64,000 nucleotides of DNA from JANQRX01 sp963663975 (GTDB taxonomy: Bacteria; Pseudomonadota; Alphaproteobacteria; Rhizobiales; Kaistiaceae): NCBI GenBank assembly GCA_963663975.2, contig CAXXRA010000005.1, positions 354,984 to 418,983 on the forward strand. The letters run 5' to 3'. The position numbers and the translations under genes were made by a program. Numbering within the stretch: position 1 is the stretch's first letter; each line of letters opens with the position of its first letter. Positions 8,122 through 16,495 of the stretch are shown one piece after another. The notes beneath the pieces were generated by a model, which saw only the letters and a program-made list of their open reading frames with translations, had not been told where the DNA came from and ran no database searches.

Positions 8122-9105
8122 TTAGTCGTTGTGTTCAATGGTTATGACGACCTTTCCCTTGGCATGTCCTTCTCCCAGATAACGGAGAGCTTCGGCAGTC
8201 TCGTCCAACGGGTAATGTCTATCTATAACAGGTACGACTTTGCCGGCCTCAAAAAGCTCTTTCATATGGTCCAAATCGCTTGTGCTTGGATGCCACGTCA
8301 GGATCCCGATCTCCTTTTTCCCAATCCTTGAAATCAACGGTCCTAAGACCGCAACCTGAAGAATTACGGGCGTGGTGCCTCCGACCATGACGAAAGTTCC
8401 CGTGGAGCTCAATGCGCGCGCGTAGTCAAGAATGGAACGGTGGGCCACAGCATCAAGAATGAGATCATACCGCTTCCCGTTCTTGGTGAAATCTTGCTTG
8501 GTGTAGTCAATGACATGGTCTGCTCCAACCGAGCGCATCATCTCCAGTTTCGCCGTGTGGTCGACGCCCGTCACTTCAGCTCCAAACAATTTGGCGATCT
8601 GAAGTGCAAACGTACCCACACCACCCCCGGCACCAATGATCAGAACCTTATGCCCGGGCTGGATCTGCTTTTTGTCACGAAGGCCCTGCAGCGCGAGGAG
8701 TGCCGCTTGCGGAATGGCCGCTGCCTCCGCGAAGGTCATACTGTCTGATTTCAGCGCCAGAACATTTTCACGAACGCATACATACTCGGCAAAGCCGCCC
8801 CAGCCACAGTCGGAAATGTCTCCGAATACGTCTTCGCCTCGCCTAAGCCGACTTACGGTTTTGCCAACCGCTTCAACCCGCCCGGCTATGTCGGCGCCCA
8901 GTGTCCCGTATTTTGGCTTTAGAAGCCCAAAGCTAACCAGGCGGACCAAGAACGGCTTGCCTCTCAGCAAATCCCAGTCCCATGAATTTACCGACGCCGC
9001 ATGAACCTTGACCAGGACCTCATCGTCCTTGGGCGTAGGCCTTGCAACTTCCCGCAATTCGAGAACATCGGGTGGTCCGTATTTCGAGTAGACAATTGCG
9101 GGCAC
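8122..9105 (-). CDS. zinc-free quinone oxidoreductase-like MDR protein, 5' end interrupted by IS5
   Basis: NAD(P)-dependent medium-chain reductase of the quinone oxidoreductase group. It has an N-terminal GroES-like domain (KYGPPDVLEL, then GADIAGRVEAVG) and a Rossmann domain with IIGAGGGVGTFALQIAK. No catalytic zinc ligands are seen. Its native start (GTG, then AAA GCA ATT) is found 1.4 kb away at 10539. The copy here starts one codon later, using a GTG supplied by the IS5 terminal repeat (GAGGTGCCC). The resulting protein would differ only at residue 2, so it may still be functional, but the native promoter is separated by the IS. Confidence 0.85.
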   Translation of the reverse strand: MPAIVYSKYGPPDVLELREVARPTPKDDEVLVKVHAASVNSWDWDLLRGKPFLVRLVSFGLLKPKYGTLGADIAGRVEAVGKTVSRLRRGEDVFGDISDCGWGGFAEYVCVRENVLALKSDSMTFAEAAAIPQAALLALQGLRDKKQIQPGHKVLIIGAGGGVGTFALQIAKLFGAEVTGVDHTAKLEMMRSVGADHVIDYTKQDFTKNGKRYDLILDAVAHRSILDYARALSSTGTFVMVGGTTPVILQVAVLGPLISRIGKKEIGILTWHPSTSDLDHMKELFEAGKVVPVIDRHYPLDETAEALRYLGEGHAKGKVVITIEHND

Positions 9106-10380
9106 CTCGAAAAATAATGCGACTGACGTGAAACTCGACAGGTTGTGCGGTTCTCGCGGGTCATGAGCGGGGTTGGCGTCTGGGTTTTCGGCCTTCTCCG
9201 GCTCCCCGGCGGGTCTGTTTCCCTGTCAATGGGGGCTCCAGGCAGACTTCTCCGCCTGATGACCATCACGTTGGCGCCGCCGCGGCGAGACGCTCCAGCT
9301 GCACCAGGCGGCGCATGTTGTAGGCGAGGTTCTTCAGCCCGATCCGCGCCCTCGCCCGTACCAGCCCGATACTGCGCACCAGCGTCCCGCCCATGTCGTT
9401 GCTCTGGGCCCCGAACACGTGCTCGACGCGCGCCCGCACCTTCGAACGGGCCTTGTTGCCCCGCTTCTCCCGCTCGCTCAGCGGCTTGTCGCGATGCCCC
9501 TTGCGGTGGATGCGGCTGTTCAGGCCCTTCTCCTTCAGCTTCGCCTCGATCTCCGCCGACCGATAGGCGCTGTCCGCCCACACGTCCGAGGCCGTGTTGT
9601 CCGGATCAAGGATGTCCTGAACGACCTGGCTGTCGTGCACCGCCGCGTCGGTCACCTGGTAACGCCGCACCAGCTTGTGCCGGCGGTCCACGTTGACATG
9701 GTTCTTGTAACCGTAGTGGCTCTTGCCATGCTTCTTTGTCCACCGTGCGTCCGTGTCCTTCTGCGACCGCTTGGCCGGCTGGTCCTTCCAGCCCTCCGGC
9801 GTCTCGCCATCCTTGATCCGCGCGTTGAACCGCACGGCTGTTGCGCTGCTTGGGGACCGGTACGATCGACGCGTCGATGATCTGGCCGCCCATCGCCAGG
9901 TGGCCCTGCTTCTCCAGATAGCCGTCGAAGTCCTCGATCTGAAGTGCAACGCCTCGACCATGCCCGCCCGCGCCAACTGTTCCCGGTAGAGCCACACCGT
10001 CTTGGCGTCGGGGACCTTGTCCTCAAGACCGAACCCTACGAACCGCATGAACGAGAGGCGGTCGCGAAGCTGGTACTCCACTTGGTCGTCCGAGAGATTG
10101 TAAAGCTCGCAGACTGATCGCCTTGAACATCGCCACCGCGTCCCAGGGCTTTCGCCCCGCCGGCGACTTCCGTTCCTCGGCCGGCTTGCGCCAGATCGCC
10201 TCCAGGCGGGCACGGAAATTCTCCCACGCCACCGCGTCGATCCTCGCCAAAGGATCGTTCTTGGCGTCCAGGCCGGCATACCGATTCGCGATGTCGAAAA
10301 AGCCCATTTGGCCCATGGTCGGTTCCCCACATCTACGCGCCAAACCGCCGGATTATAACCGATCAAAGCTCGGAACAGCG
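9100..10380 (-). mobile_element. IS5-family insertion sequence, copy 1 (degraded)
   Basis: Nearly identical to the intact copy at 12995-14294 but in opposite orientation. The left terminus GGGCACCTCG starts at 9100. The right terminus is cut short: the last nine bases of the expected GAGGTGCCC end are missing or altered near 10380. Several short patches differ from copy 2 by indels. Beyond the right end, about 150 bp of the oxidoreductase 5' region is repeated. Confidence 0.85.
9266..10316 (-). pseudogene. IS5-family transposase, multiply frameshifted
   Basis: DDE transposase of the copy-1 IS5. From ATG 10316 it reads MGQMGFFDIANRYAG, then breaks at about 10117, where copy 2 has IVLCELYNL. 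It changes frame again around 9940, where copy 2 has EALFEDFDGY. The rest, from about ARIKDGETPEGWK to the C-terminus, matches copy 2. Compared with copy 2 there are four local patches of indel or replacement, so no full-length transposase can be made. Confidence 0.85.
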
Positions 10381-10539
10381 GATTTTTACGAGCTTGCCAG
10401 CCCTTTCTCAGCAAATCCCAGTCCCCTTGAATTTACCGACGCTTGACCAGGACCTCATCGTCCTTGGGCGTAGCCTTGCAACTTCCCGCAATTCGAGAAC
10501 ATCGGGTGGTCCGTATTTCGAGTAGACAATTGCTTTCAC
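10370..10539 (-). repeat. duplicated 5' end of the oxidoreductase gene
   Basis: Matches the first approximately 50 codons of the gene at 8122-9105 (compare 8953-9099), with a 7-base gain, a 10-base loss and a 1-base loss. It carries the authentic GTG start (10537-10539) and the native upstream region. The truncated frame ends soon after ELREVA, so it is nonfunctional. Confidence 0.85.
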
Positions 10540-10592
10540 AGAATTTTTTTCAAAGGTTGCTTTTGTATTCTTCCAAGGTTGCTTTGATCCGG

Positions 10593-10862
10593 TCATTTCG
10601 ATCGGGATGGAATTTTGGACCGGAGCCCGATGTAGCGGTAGGGATTTCTGGCCGATATCCTAGCACTTTCGCGCCCCATGACCGGCGTATGCAGGCCGGC
10701 GATCGTCGGTCGGCCCAAAGGCATCCGCTCTTCACAACGTGAATGGTGTCTGAGATGACCCGCCGATCGTCGAGGCGGCTTGCTCCGGGCTGGTTTCGGG
10801 CATGAAGGGTTCAATTCAATCGCCGCCCGTGGATCGTCATACAGCCAAAGCAGCTTGCTCAT
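10593..10862 (-). CDS. hypothetical small protein beginning MSKLLW
   Basis: An 89-residue frame starting at ATG 10862 with GGGAGCGAG upstream. N-terminus MSKLLWLYDDPRAAIELNP, followed by a Pro/Arg-rich region of low conservation. No known family. The start MxKLLW resembles the unrelated-looking small gene at 22063 (MTKLLWKPENP). The C-terminal half overlaps the control region of the oxidoreductase duplicate and may not be coding. Confidence 0.4.
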   Translation of the reverse strand: MSKLLWLYDDPRAAIELNPSCPKPARSKPPRRSAGHLRHHSRCEERMPLGRPTIAGLHTPVMGRESARISARNPYRYIGLRSKIPSRSK

Positions 10863-11130
10863 GACTCGCTCCCATCGTCGCCTTCGATGGTGCGAATCAA
10901 TGATTTGCGATTGATCGATCGGCAAACTGAACGTGTTTAGACACCAGGGTCCCGAATTCCGCGGCGGATCGGCACAAATTGGCACATCGGCATCGCCTCA
11001 AAACACGGTAAACGAATCGTCGCCTCGGTGCGTGTAATTGTAATAAACTTAGATATAGATTCTAGCGTCAACCTTGATCTGAAATAAAACGGCTCCTGCC
11101 ATAGTGTCCTCGTAATTCAAGGGGGGCATT

Positions 11131-11751
11131 ATGAACAACAAAATAAAATCAATACATGTCGTAATCGGATTTGTACTTGCAATGAGCGGTGCGAATGTGG
11201 CGTTGGCGGGCGCGGATTCGCAGCCCTTCATGGTGACGGCGGGAGCGACGTCGCAGCCCATCGGACATTACCAGTTCTGCAAGCGGAACAAGCGTGAGTG
11301 TTCGATACGATCATCCAGCCCGGCGCGGATACGGCTGACTCCGCAAAACTGGAACGAACTGGTGGCGACCAACGCCTCGGTCAATCTCGGCTACGACCAG
11401 GTGACCGACCTGGAATTGTTCGGCAAGCCGGAGGTGTGGGCCTATCCGCGCCGGGCCGGGGACTGCGAAGACCTGGCGCTTCAGAAGAGGCGCGTTCTGA
11501 TGCAACGGGGCTGGCCGGTGGGATCCCTCCTGGTCACGGTGGTGCGACAGGCAAGTGGCGAGGGGCACGCCGTCCTGACCGTGCTCACCGATCGCGGCGA
11601 CCTGGTCCTGGACAATCTCGAGCCGCGGGTTCTGGTGTGGAGCGACACCAATTTGAGCTTCGTCAAAAGACAGTCCGAGTTTCACACCGGACGCTGGACG
11701 CAAATCAACGACGACCGGCCGCTGAAGTCGGTCGGCAGCCTGAGCCGCTAG
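11131..11751 (+). CDS. periplasmic transglutaminase-like cysteine peptidase (BTLCP/LapG-like)
   Basis: Exported protein of 206 residues. Residues 1-26 form a signal peptide (basic MNNKIK, hydrophobic core, ALA). The catalytic triad is visible: Cys in RAGDCEDLALQKR, His in GHAVLTV and Asp in LVLDNLE. Relatives cleave LapA-type adhesins or process periplasmic proteins. No lapD-like partner is adjacent, so the substrate is unknown. The stop TAG is part of CTAGAGCCCTTTCAACC, the end sequence of the small element seen intact at 39025, so the extreme C-terminus may be set by an insertion. A strong ribosome-binding site (AAGGGGGG) precedes the ATG. Confidence 0.9.
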   Translation: MNNKIKSIHVVIGFVLAMSGANVALAGADSQPFMVTAGATSQPIGHYQFCKRNKRECSIRSSSPARIRLTPQNWNELVATNASVNLGYDQVTDLELFGKPEVWAYPRRAGDCEDLALQKRRVLMQRGWPVGSLLVTVVRQASGEGHAVLTVLTDRGDLVLDNLEPRVLVWSDTNLSFVKRQSEFHTGRWTQINDDRPLKSVGSLSR

Positions 11752-11767
11752 AGCCCTTTCAACCTAG
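11748..11767. repeat. solo end of the CTAGAGCCC small element
   Basis: CTAGAGCCCTTTCAACC followed at once by another CTAG. This is only the terminal part of the element seen at 26278 and 39025, bounded by CTAG on both sides. It contributes the stop codon of the preceding gene. Too short to be more than a remnant. Confidence 0.5.
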
Positions 11768-11858
11768 GGCGCCCAGTGCGGCTTTGGTTTCGACACAACA
11801 GAACGGTTTGGGCCTGATCCGTCCCACCACCCCCGTCCTCACGGATCAAGCCCAGCTT

Positions 11859-11895
11859 GAGCCGGCCCCCCGCCCCGGGGCCGGCTCTCCTTTTT
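11859..11895 (+). terminator. Rho-independent terminator
   Basis: GC-rich stem GAGCCGGCCCC / GGGGCCGGCTC (11859-11887) with a short loop, followed by a T5 run at 11891-11895. It lies between the peptidase gene and the convergent carbonic anhydrase gene, whose stop is three bases later. Confidence 0.8.
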
Positions 11896-11897
11896 CG

Positions 11898-12425
11898 TCA
11901 GGCCTCGCGCAGCCCCGCGGCGTAGCGCTTCCAGTTGTCGACGTAATGGGCCGCCGAGTTCCTGTTCCCTTCGATTTCGGTCGGGGAAAGCTCGCGCACA
12001 ACCCGTCCCGGCAAGCCGATGACCAGCGAGCCATCGGGAATCTCCTTGCCTTCCTGAATCAGGGCCGCTGCGCCGACGATGCAATCTCTTCCGATCTTGG
12101 CACCGTTGAGCACCACCGCGCCCATCCCGACCAGTGAATTGTCACCGATGGTGCAGCCGTGGAGAATCGCGCGATGGCCGATCGTGCAGCCCTTGCCGAT
12201 GGTGAGTCGAAACCCCGGATCGGTGTGAAGCACGCTGAGATCCTGAATATTGGAGCCGGCACCGACCTCGATCGTCTCGCGGTCGCCGCGCAGGACGCAG
12301 CCGAACCAGATGCTGGATTGCGATCCGAGGATCACCGTGCCGATGACGGTCGCGGTCGGGGCAATCCAGCCCTCGCCGGGCGGCCTCACATCGGGACCGG
12401 CGCCCTCCAGCTCGAATATCGGCAT
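11898..12425 (-). CDS. gamma-type carbonic anhydrase family protein
   Basis: A 175-residue left-handed beta-helix protein of the gamma-carbonic anhydrase (YrdA/PaaY-like) family. Hexapeptide repeats run from residue about 20 to 135, for example GSQSSIWFGCVLRGD. Zn ligand histidines are expected in SVLHTD and in IGHRAILHGC. Enzymatic activity cannot be assumed because many members are inactive. Ends at 11898 beside the terminator. The IS1595 transposon inserted 25 bp upstream of its start, probably separating it from its original promoter region. Confidence 0.9.
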   Translation of the reverse strand: MPIFELEGAGPDVRPPGEGWIAPTATVIGTVILGSQSSIWFGCVLRGDRETIEVGAGSNIQDLSVLHTDPGFRLTIGKGCTIGHRAILHGCTIGDNSLVGMGAVVLNGAKIGRDCIVGAAALIQEGKEIPDGSLVIGLPGRVVRELSPTEIEGNRNSAAHYVDNWKRYAAGLREA

Positions 12426-12502
12426 GACCTTCCTTGGTTAGAAAATATTGGGAATTATAAAGCCCACTTGACAGTGGCGGGCGGACTCCCGACTATTCGG
12501 GG

Positions 12503-12955
12503 ATGTTCAAATTCTTCGGCAACAGGTGGTTCCCTGTGATCGGGGCGATTTCTTCTGCGCTGGGCATTCCCGGCGTCTTGAATGACTCCCGCACTTGGGG
12601 CGACTGGCTCAGCTTCATGAGCGGCACGCCTTCAACCGTGGCGGTTACCATCGGCGGCACACTTATATTTTTGTGGCTGCTAAGCAAGTCACTTGATTGG
12701 CGTAATCTTCGGAGACGGGATCGTGAGTTCTTGGCCGCGATGGAGGAGTTCACATCGTCGTCTCCGGATCATCCGCACACTCGGAGGCTACGGCTCCTGC
12801 GCCGTCTCGGCCATATAGGCCTTGGTGCTCCCCATCCCAAGGCCGACGATGAGGCTTGGGTTGACTACGAGCGGCTAATGATGGCGAACGCGCGGGACAA
12901 GCGTTACCAGGACGCCAAAGATCTGGGCGACAAGGTCAAAGGAATGAGAAGATGA
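12503..12955 (+). CDS. passenger protein 1: small membrane protein of unknown function
   Basis: A 150-residue protein inside the IS1595 transposon. The N-terminal half contains two probable membrane segments (about residues 10-25 and 45-65: AVTIGGTLIFLWLLS). The rest is charged and soluble, with DLGDKVKGMRR at the C-terminus. Not recognised as a known family. Its stop overlaps the start of the next gene (ATGA), implying coupled translation and a two-gene unit carried by the transposon. Confidence 0.7.
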   Translation: MFKFFGNRWFPVIGAISSALGIPGVLNDSRTWGDWLSFMSGTPSTVAVTIGGTLIFLWLLSKSLDWRNLRRRDREFLAAMEEFTSSSPDHPHTRRLRLLRRLGHIGLGAPHPKADDEAWVDYERLMMANARDKRYQDAKDLGDKVKGMRR

Positions 12956-12994
12956 CAGACGAGGAACGCGCGGAAGCGGTGCTGGAAAACATCA

Positions 12995-14294
12995 GGGCAC
13001 CTCTAAAAATCCCTGTTCCGAGCCTTGATCGGTTATAATCCGGACGGTTTGGCGCGTAGATGTGGGGAACCGACCATGGGCCAAATGGGCTTTTTCGACA
13101 TCGCGAATCGGTATGCCGGCCTGGACGCCAAGAACGATCCTTTGGCGAGGATCGACGCGGTGGTTCCGTGGGAGAATTTCCGTGCCCGCCTGGAGGCGAT
13201 CTGGCGCAAGCCGGCCGAGGAACGGAAGTCGCCGGCGGGGCGAAAGCCCTGGGACGCGGTGGCGATGTTCAAGGCGATCGTTCTCTGCGAGCTTTACAAT
13301 CTCTCGGACGACCAAGTGGAGTACCAGCTTCGCGACCGCCTCTCGTTCATGCGGTTCGTAGGGTTCGGTCTTGAGGACAAGGTCCCCGACGCCAAGACGG
13401 TGTGGCTCTACCGGGAACAGTTGGCGCGGGCGGGCATGGTCGAGGCGTTGTTCGAGGACTTCGACGGCTATCTGGAGAAGCAGGGCTACCTGGCGATGGG
13501 CGGCCAGATCATCGACGCGTCGATCGTACCGGTCCCCAAGCAGCGCAACAGCCGTGACGACAACGCGCGGATCAAGGATGGCGAGACGCCGGAGGGCTGG
13601 AAGGACCAGCCGGCCAAGCGGTCGCAGAAGGACACGGACGCACGGTGGACAAAGAAGCATGGCAAGAGCCACTACGGTTACAAGAACCATGTCAACGTGG
13701 ACCGCCGGCACAAGCTGGTGCGGCGTTACCAGGTGACCGACGCGGCGGTGCACGACAGCCAGGTCGTGGAGGACATCCTTGATCCGGACAACACGGCCTC
13801 GGACGTGTGGGCGGACAGCGCCTATCGGTCGGCGGAGATCGAGGCGAAGCTGAAGGAGAAGGGCCTGAACAGCCGCATCCACCGCAAGGGGCATCGCGAC
13901 AAGCCGCTGAGCGAGCGGGAGAAGCGGGGCAACAAGGCCCGTTCGAAGGTGCGGGCGCGCGTCGAGCACGTGTTCGGGGCCCAGAGCAACGACATGGGCG
14001 GGACGCTGGTGCGCAGTATCGGGCTGGTACGGGCGAGGGCGCGGATCGGGCTGAAGAACCTCGCCTACAACATGCGCCGCCTGGTGCAGCTGGAGCGTCT
14101 CGCCGCGTCTACGAGCGGCGCCAACGTGATGGTCATCAGGGGAGAAGTCTGCCTGGAGCCCCCATTGACAGGGAAACAGACCCGCCGGGGAGCCGGAGAA
14201 GGCCGAAAACCCAGACGCCAACCCCGCTCATGACCCGCGAGAACCGCACAACCTGTCGAGTTTCACGTCAGTCGCATTATTTTTCGAGGTGCCC
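12995..14294 (+). mobile_element. IS5-family insertion sequence, copy 2 (intact, 1300 bp)
   Basis: Ends GGGCACCTCTAAAAAT (12995) and complementary ATTTTTCGAGGTGCCC (to 14294). Flanked by ATCA on both sides (12991-12994 and 14295-14298), fitting a 4-bp target duplication. Contains one transposase gene. Inserted into passenger gene 2 of the IS1595 transposon. It is the inverted partner of the damaged copy at 9100-10380, so recombination between the two could invert about 2.6 kb. Confidence 0.92.
13076..14233 (+). CDS. IS5-family transposase
   Basis: A DDE transposase of 385 residues starting MGQMGFFDIANRYAG. The N-terminal region (DUF772-like) is followed by the catalytic core. The first Asp lies in GGQIIDASIVPVPKQR, the second in SDVWADSAYRS and the Glu in RARVEHVFGAQ. 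The C-terminal 40 residues run into the IS right end and are Arg-rich. The frame is open, so this copy could be active and could mobilise copy 1 only if its damaged right end is still recognised. Confidence 0.93.
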   Translation: MGQMGFFDIANRYAGLDAKNDPLARIDAVVPWENFRARLEAIWRKPAEERKSPAGRKPWDAVAMFKAIVLCELYNLSDDQVEYQLRDRLSFMRFVGFGLEDKVPDAKTVWLYREQLARAGMVEALFEDFDGYLEKQGYLAMGGQIIDASIVPVPKQRNSRDDNARIKDGETPEGWKDQPAKRSQKDTDARWTKKHGKSHYGYKNHVNVDRRHKLVRRYQVTDAAVHDSQVVEDILDPDNTASDVWADSAYRSAEIEAKLKEKGLNSRIHRKGHRDKPLSEREKRGNKARSKVRARVEHVFGAQSNDMGGTLVRSIGLVRARARIGLKNLAYNMRRLVQLERLAASTSGANVMVIRGEVCLEPPLTGKQTRRGAGEGRKPRRQPRS

Positions 14295-14616
14295 ATCAGG
14301 CCCGAGACGAACTCCGCCGCGATATTCAGATTCTCGAACAGAAGCTAAAGAATGCTGGCCGCGCCATAGAGCGCCTTGGGCGTGCCTTGTCGGAGAACCC
14401 ATCCGATGTCCGTCAGTCCGTACGAGAGCTCGATTTCGAGCTGCCTAGAGGCGAGATCATTACCCTGCATTGCGATGATCTCCGCCGCGCGGTAGTTGGC
14501 CTCAAAGAAGCTCACGACGAACTGTTTTCCGTCAATGCGGTCTTGGAGCCGGGAATCCCTGGAAGATGAGACCTGGAATGCTTGATCCAGCCCGCGACTT
14601 GGCGGGCGCAACCCCG

Positions 14617-14670
14617 AGAAGCTGGCGAAAGCGCTTTTGCGGGAGAAGCTGGCGAAAGCGCTTTTGCGGA
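14617..14670. repeat. 27-bp tandem repeat, two copies
   Basis: AGAAGCTGGCGAAAGCGC plus nine further bases (through TTTTGCGGG) repeats at a 27-bp offset, inside the IS1595 transposon between passenger gene 2 and the transposase 3' end. Noncoding as far as can be seen. Confidence 0.8.
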
Positions 14671-14675
14671 ACGCG

Positions 14676-15650
14676 CTACGACCGCGCCCCGGACGAAAGC
14701 CCATTGTCCGCGATCAGGTTGCGGTAGAGGAGATTGCGTCCGACAAGCCCGGCCACCGTGTCCCGCATCTGCGCAAGCGTTCCTGAGTCCCTGATGTTGT
14801 GCTTGCCGGCAAATTCGGAGACGTAGCGTTGCAGGTGCTTCGGGCTCATCTTGTGGAACGTGCCGTCATGCGCCCGCTTGAGCATGGCCCAGAAGGACTC
14901 GATTCCGTTGGTGTGCGCCTGCCCCCTGACATATTCGGCAACCGAGTGATTGACGGCTTCATGGTTGAACTCAGGCATCCCCTTGTAGGCTCGCGCATCG
15001 TCTGTATAGACCGTCGCGCCGGGTTCGACATGTTCCCGGACGAAGCCCTTGAGGGTTTCGCCGTCCGTGAAATCGACCACCTCGGCCCGGACCTCGTTGG
15101 TATCGCGGTCTTTCACACCGACCACCGCTGTCTTGCCGACCGGCCCCCGGCCCGTGAGCGCCCTCCGCTTCGACAGCGGCATGTTCTCGCGCTTCCCGCC
15201 GAAATAGGTCTCGTCGACTTCTACCGGCCCGTCCAAGTCGTCGTCATCGTCAACTGCCCATGCTTCCCGGATGCGATGCAACATGAACCAAGCTGTGGGC
15301 TGGGAAACGCCAATGTCCCGGTGAAGTTTCATGCTCGACACGCTCTTGAGGCTCGTCAGGCAGAGGTAGATCGCGATTGCCCACTTGCGCAGAGGGACAT
15401 TGGAGCGAGCTATCGGCGTGCCTGTGCGGACACTGAAATAGGATCGGCAATCGGTGCACCAATAGGGCATCGGCTTCGCGTTCGGGACTTCCCGCGTGTT
15501 GACCGAACCACATTTTCCACAATGCCGCCCATCCGGCCATACCACCGACTCGAACCACGCCGTCGCGGCCTCATCCGTCGGAAACATCTCCATCATCTGA
15601 ACCAGCGTCAGACCTTCGCGATGGGCTTTTCCGGGGGCTTTGCGGGGCAT
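14676..15650 (-). CDS. IS1595-family transposase (ISXO2-like)
   Basis: A 324-residue transposase. The N-terminal zinc ribbon has CGKCGS and WCTDC. The DDE-like core follows: first Asp in VEVDETYFGG, second Asp in VYTDDARAY, and the third catalytic position in HTNGIESFWAMLKR. Starts MPRKAPGKAH at ATG 15650. Oriented toward the passenger genes. The frame is intact, so the transposon may still be mobile. Confidence 0.94.
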   Translation of the reverse strand: MPRKAPGKAHREGLTLVQMMEMFPTDEAATAWFESVVWPDGRHCGKCGSVNTREVPNAKPMPYWCTDCRSYFSVRTGTPIARSNVPLRKWAIAIYLCLTSLKSVSSMKLHRDIGVSQPTAWFMLHRIREAWAVDDDDDLDGPVEVDETYFGGKRENMPLSKRRALTGRGPVGKTAVVGVKDRDTNEVRAEVVDFTDGETLKGFVREHVEPGATVYTDDARAYKGMPEFNHEAVNHSVAEYVRGQAHTNGIESFWAMLKRAHDGTFHKMSPKHLQRYVSEFAGKHNIRDSGTLAQMRDTVAGLVGRNLLYRNLIADNGLSSGARS

Positions 15651-15700
15651 TTCCTGTCTCCCTCTCTACAATAGAAATATGGGGAGTCAGGAGGATGATT

Positions 15701-16049
15701 TCAAGTAGTCTTTATAATTCCCAAAATATTCCGTCCGGCCGACAGGGCCACATCCAGGACAACCAATCCGGAGCACACGCTCCACACCAGCGCCACCGCA
15801 ATTCCGCCGATTGCCACCCCCAACGAATAACCACCATCCGTCCGGCCGCGCCACACGGCTGCCGCGACGATGGCCGGGCCGGTCAACCGCGAAAAACAGG
15901 TAGGAGGAGAATGCCGCCATCCACGACCGCCCCATGACGGCAAACCGCGCCGGTCGTGCCGTCACCAGCCGGTGGAAACTAGCCGCCGCACCGGCGCTGG
16001 CGCATCCGACCAGGCCGCAATAGGCCAGCAGAAGAGCATCCCGCAACAT
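15701..16049 (-). pseudogene. DUF6949-like small membrane protein, frameshifted and cut at its 3' end
   Basis: Starts MLRDALLLAYCGLVG at ATG 16049, with a first membrane helix. It continues through RFAVMGRSWMAAFSSYLFFA, then leaves frame. The continuation in the next frame (about 15891 onward) reads LTGPAIVAAAVWRG and LVWSVCSGLVVLDVAL. Dropping one G near 15891 restores one protein of about 110 residues with several helices. The IS1595 right end and its target duplication replace the last codons. The resemblance to DUF6949 is from memory and only moderate. Confidence 0.6.
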
Positions 16050-16262
16050 GGGTTCACCTCGACAAACCGTTTCATCCCGGAACGTTCACCGGTTCCGTTG
16101 GCAGTGCATTGCAAGCCCCGTGCCTGCTTCTGCTTGGTCGCCGAGTGCCCACGCGTGGCGGTTTTCCAGCGTTTTGCCGGCAGCCTGTCATGGTGATCGT
16201 TTCGTTAAAGGACACTGCGAACCGGTGCGGTACCCTTGCGGCCCGGCCGTCGTCGCGCCTTC

Positions 16263-16495
16263 TAGTCCAGACTTCTCACACTGGACATGACCTGCGCCGG
16301 TTCAGGCCTTTGACAGGGCAGGAGAACGGCGAAGAGCGATTCCGTCGCATCGGTCAAGCCGTTCGACACACTCTGACCGCGGCCTCAGCCGGCCCTTCGG
16401 GTTGCTGTTCGGCGCACACAAGCCGCCCTTCCTGCATCCGTCTCGCCGAAACAGCAACGCGGGCCCCCGTGTCCAGTGTGAGAAATCCGGGCTAT
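16263..16495. repeat. inverted-repeat-bounded segment related to the element at 2672
   Basis: Left end TAGTCCAGACTTCTCACA (16263 onward) and right end TGTGAGAAATCCGGGCTA (to 16494) match the arms of the 55-bp element between mbfA and yidD. Here they enclose about 190 bp with no convincing gene. The right end provides the TAG stop of the DUF3126 gene. The gap back to the membrane-protein gene at 16049 shows no other feature. Possibly a nonautonomous transposable element. Confidence 0.7.

Larger units (their letters stand above)
12952..14569 (+). pseudogene. passenger protein 2: coiled-coil protein interrupted by IS5
   Basis: The ATG at 12952 overlaps the previous stop. Codons 1-14 (MTDEERAEAVLENI) precede the IS5. 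The remainder (14295-14569) reads ARDELRRDIQILEQKL, then RAIERLGRALSE, and ends EPGIPGR before TGA. Joining the two flanks without deleting either ATCA copy gives an open frame of 105 residues, rich in heptad-like Leu and charged residues (coiled coil about 12-50). No family recognised. The gene is inactivated by the IS. Confidence 0.75.
12450..15722. mobile_element. IS1595-family transposon with passenger genes, 8-bp target duplication
   Basis: Terminal inverted repeats GGGAATTATAAAG (left, 12450) and its complement ending at 15722 continue imperfectly for about 20 bp (ACTTGA shared). Both ends are flanked by the direct repeat AAAATATT (12442-12449 and 15723-15730), the 8-bp duplication expected for IS1595. 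It contains the transposase on the minus strand (14676-15650) and two plus-strand passenger genes (12503-12955 and 12952-14569), the second split by an IS5. Without the IS5 it is about 1.97 kb. The right end lies in the 3' part of a membrane-protein gene. Confidence 0.9.
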
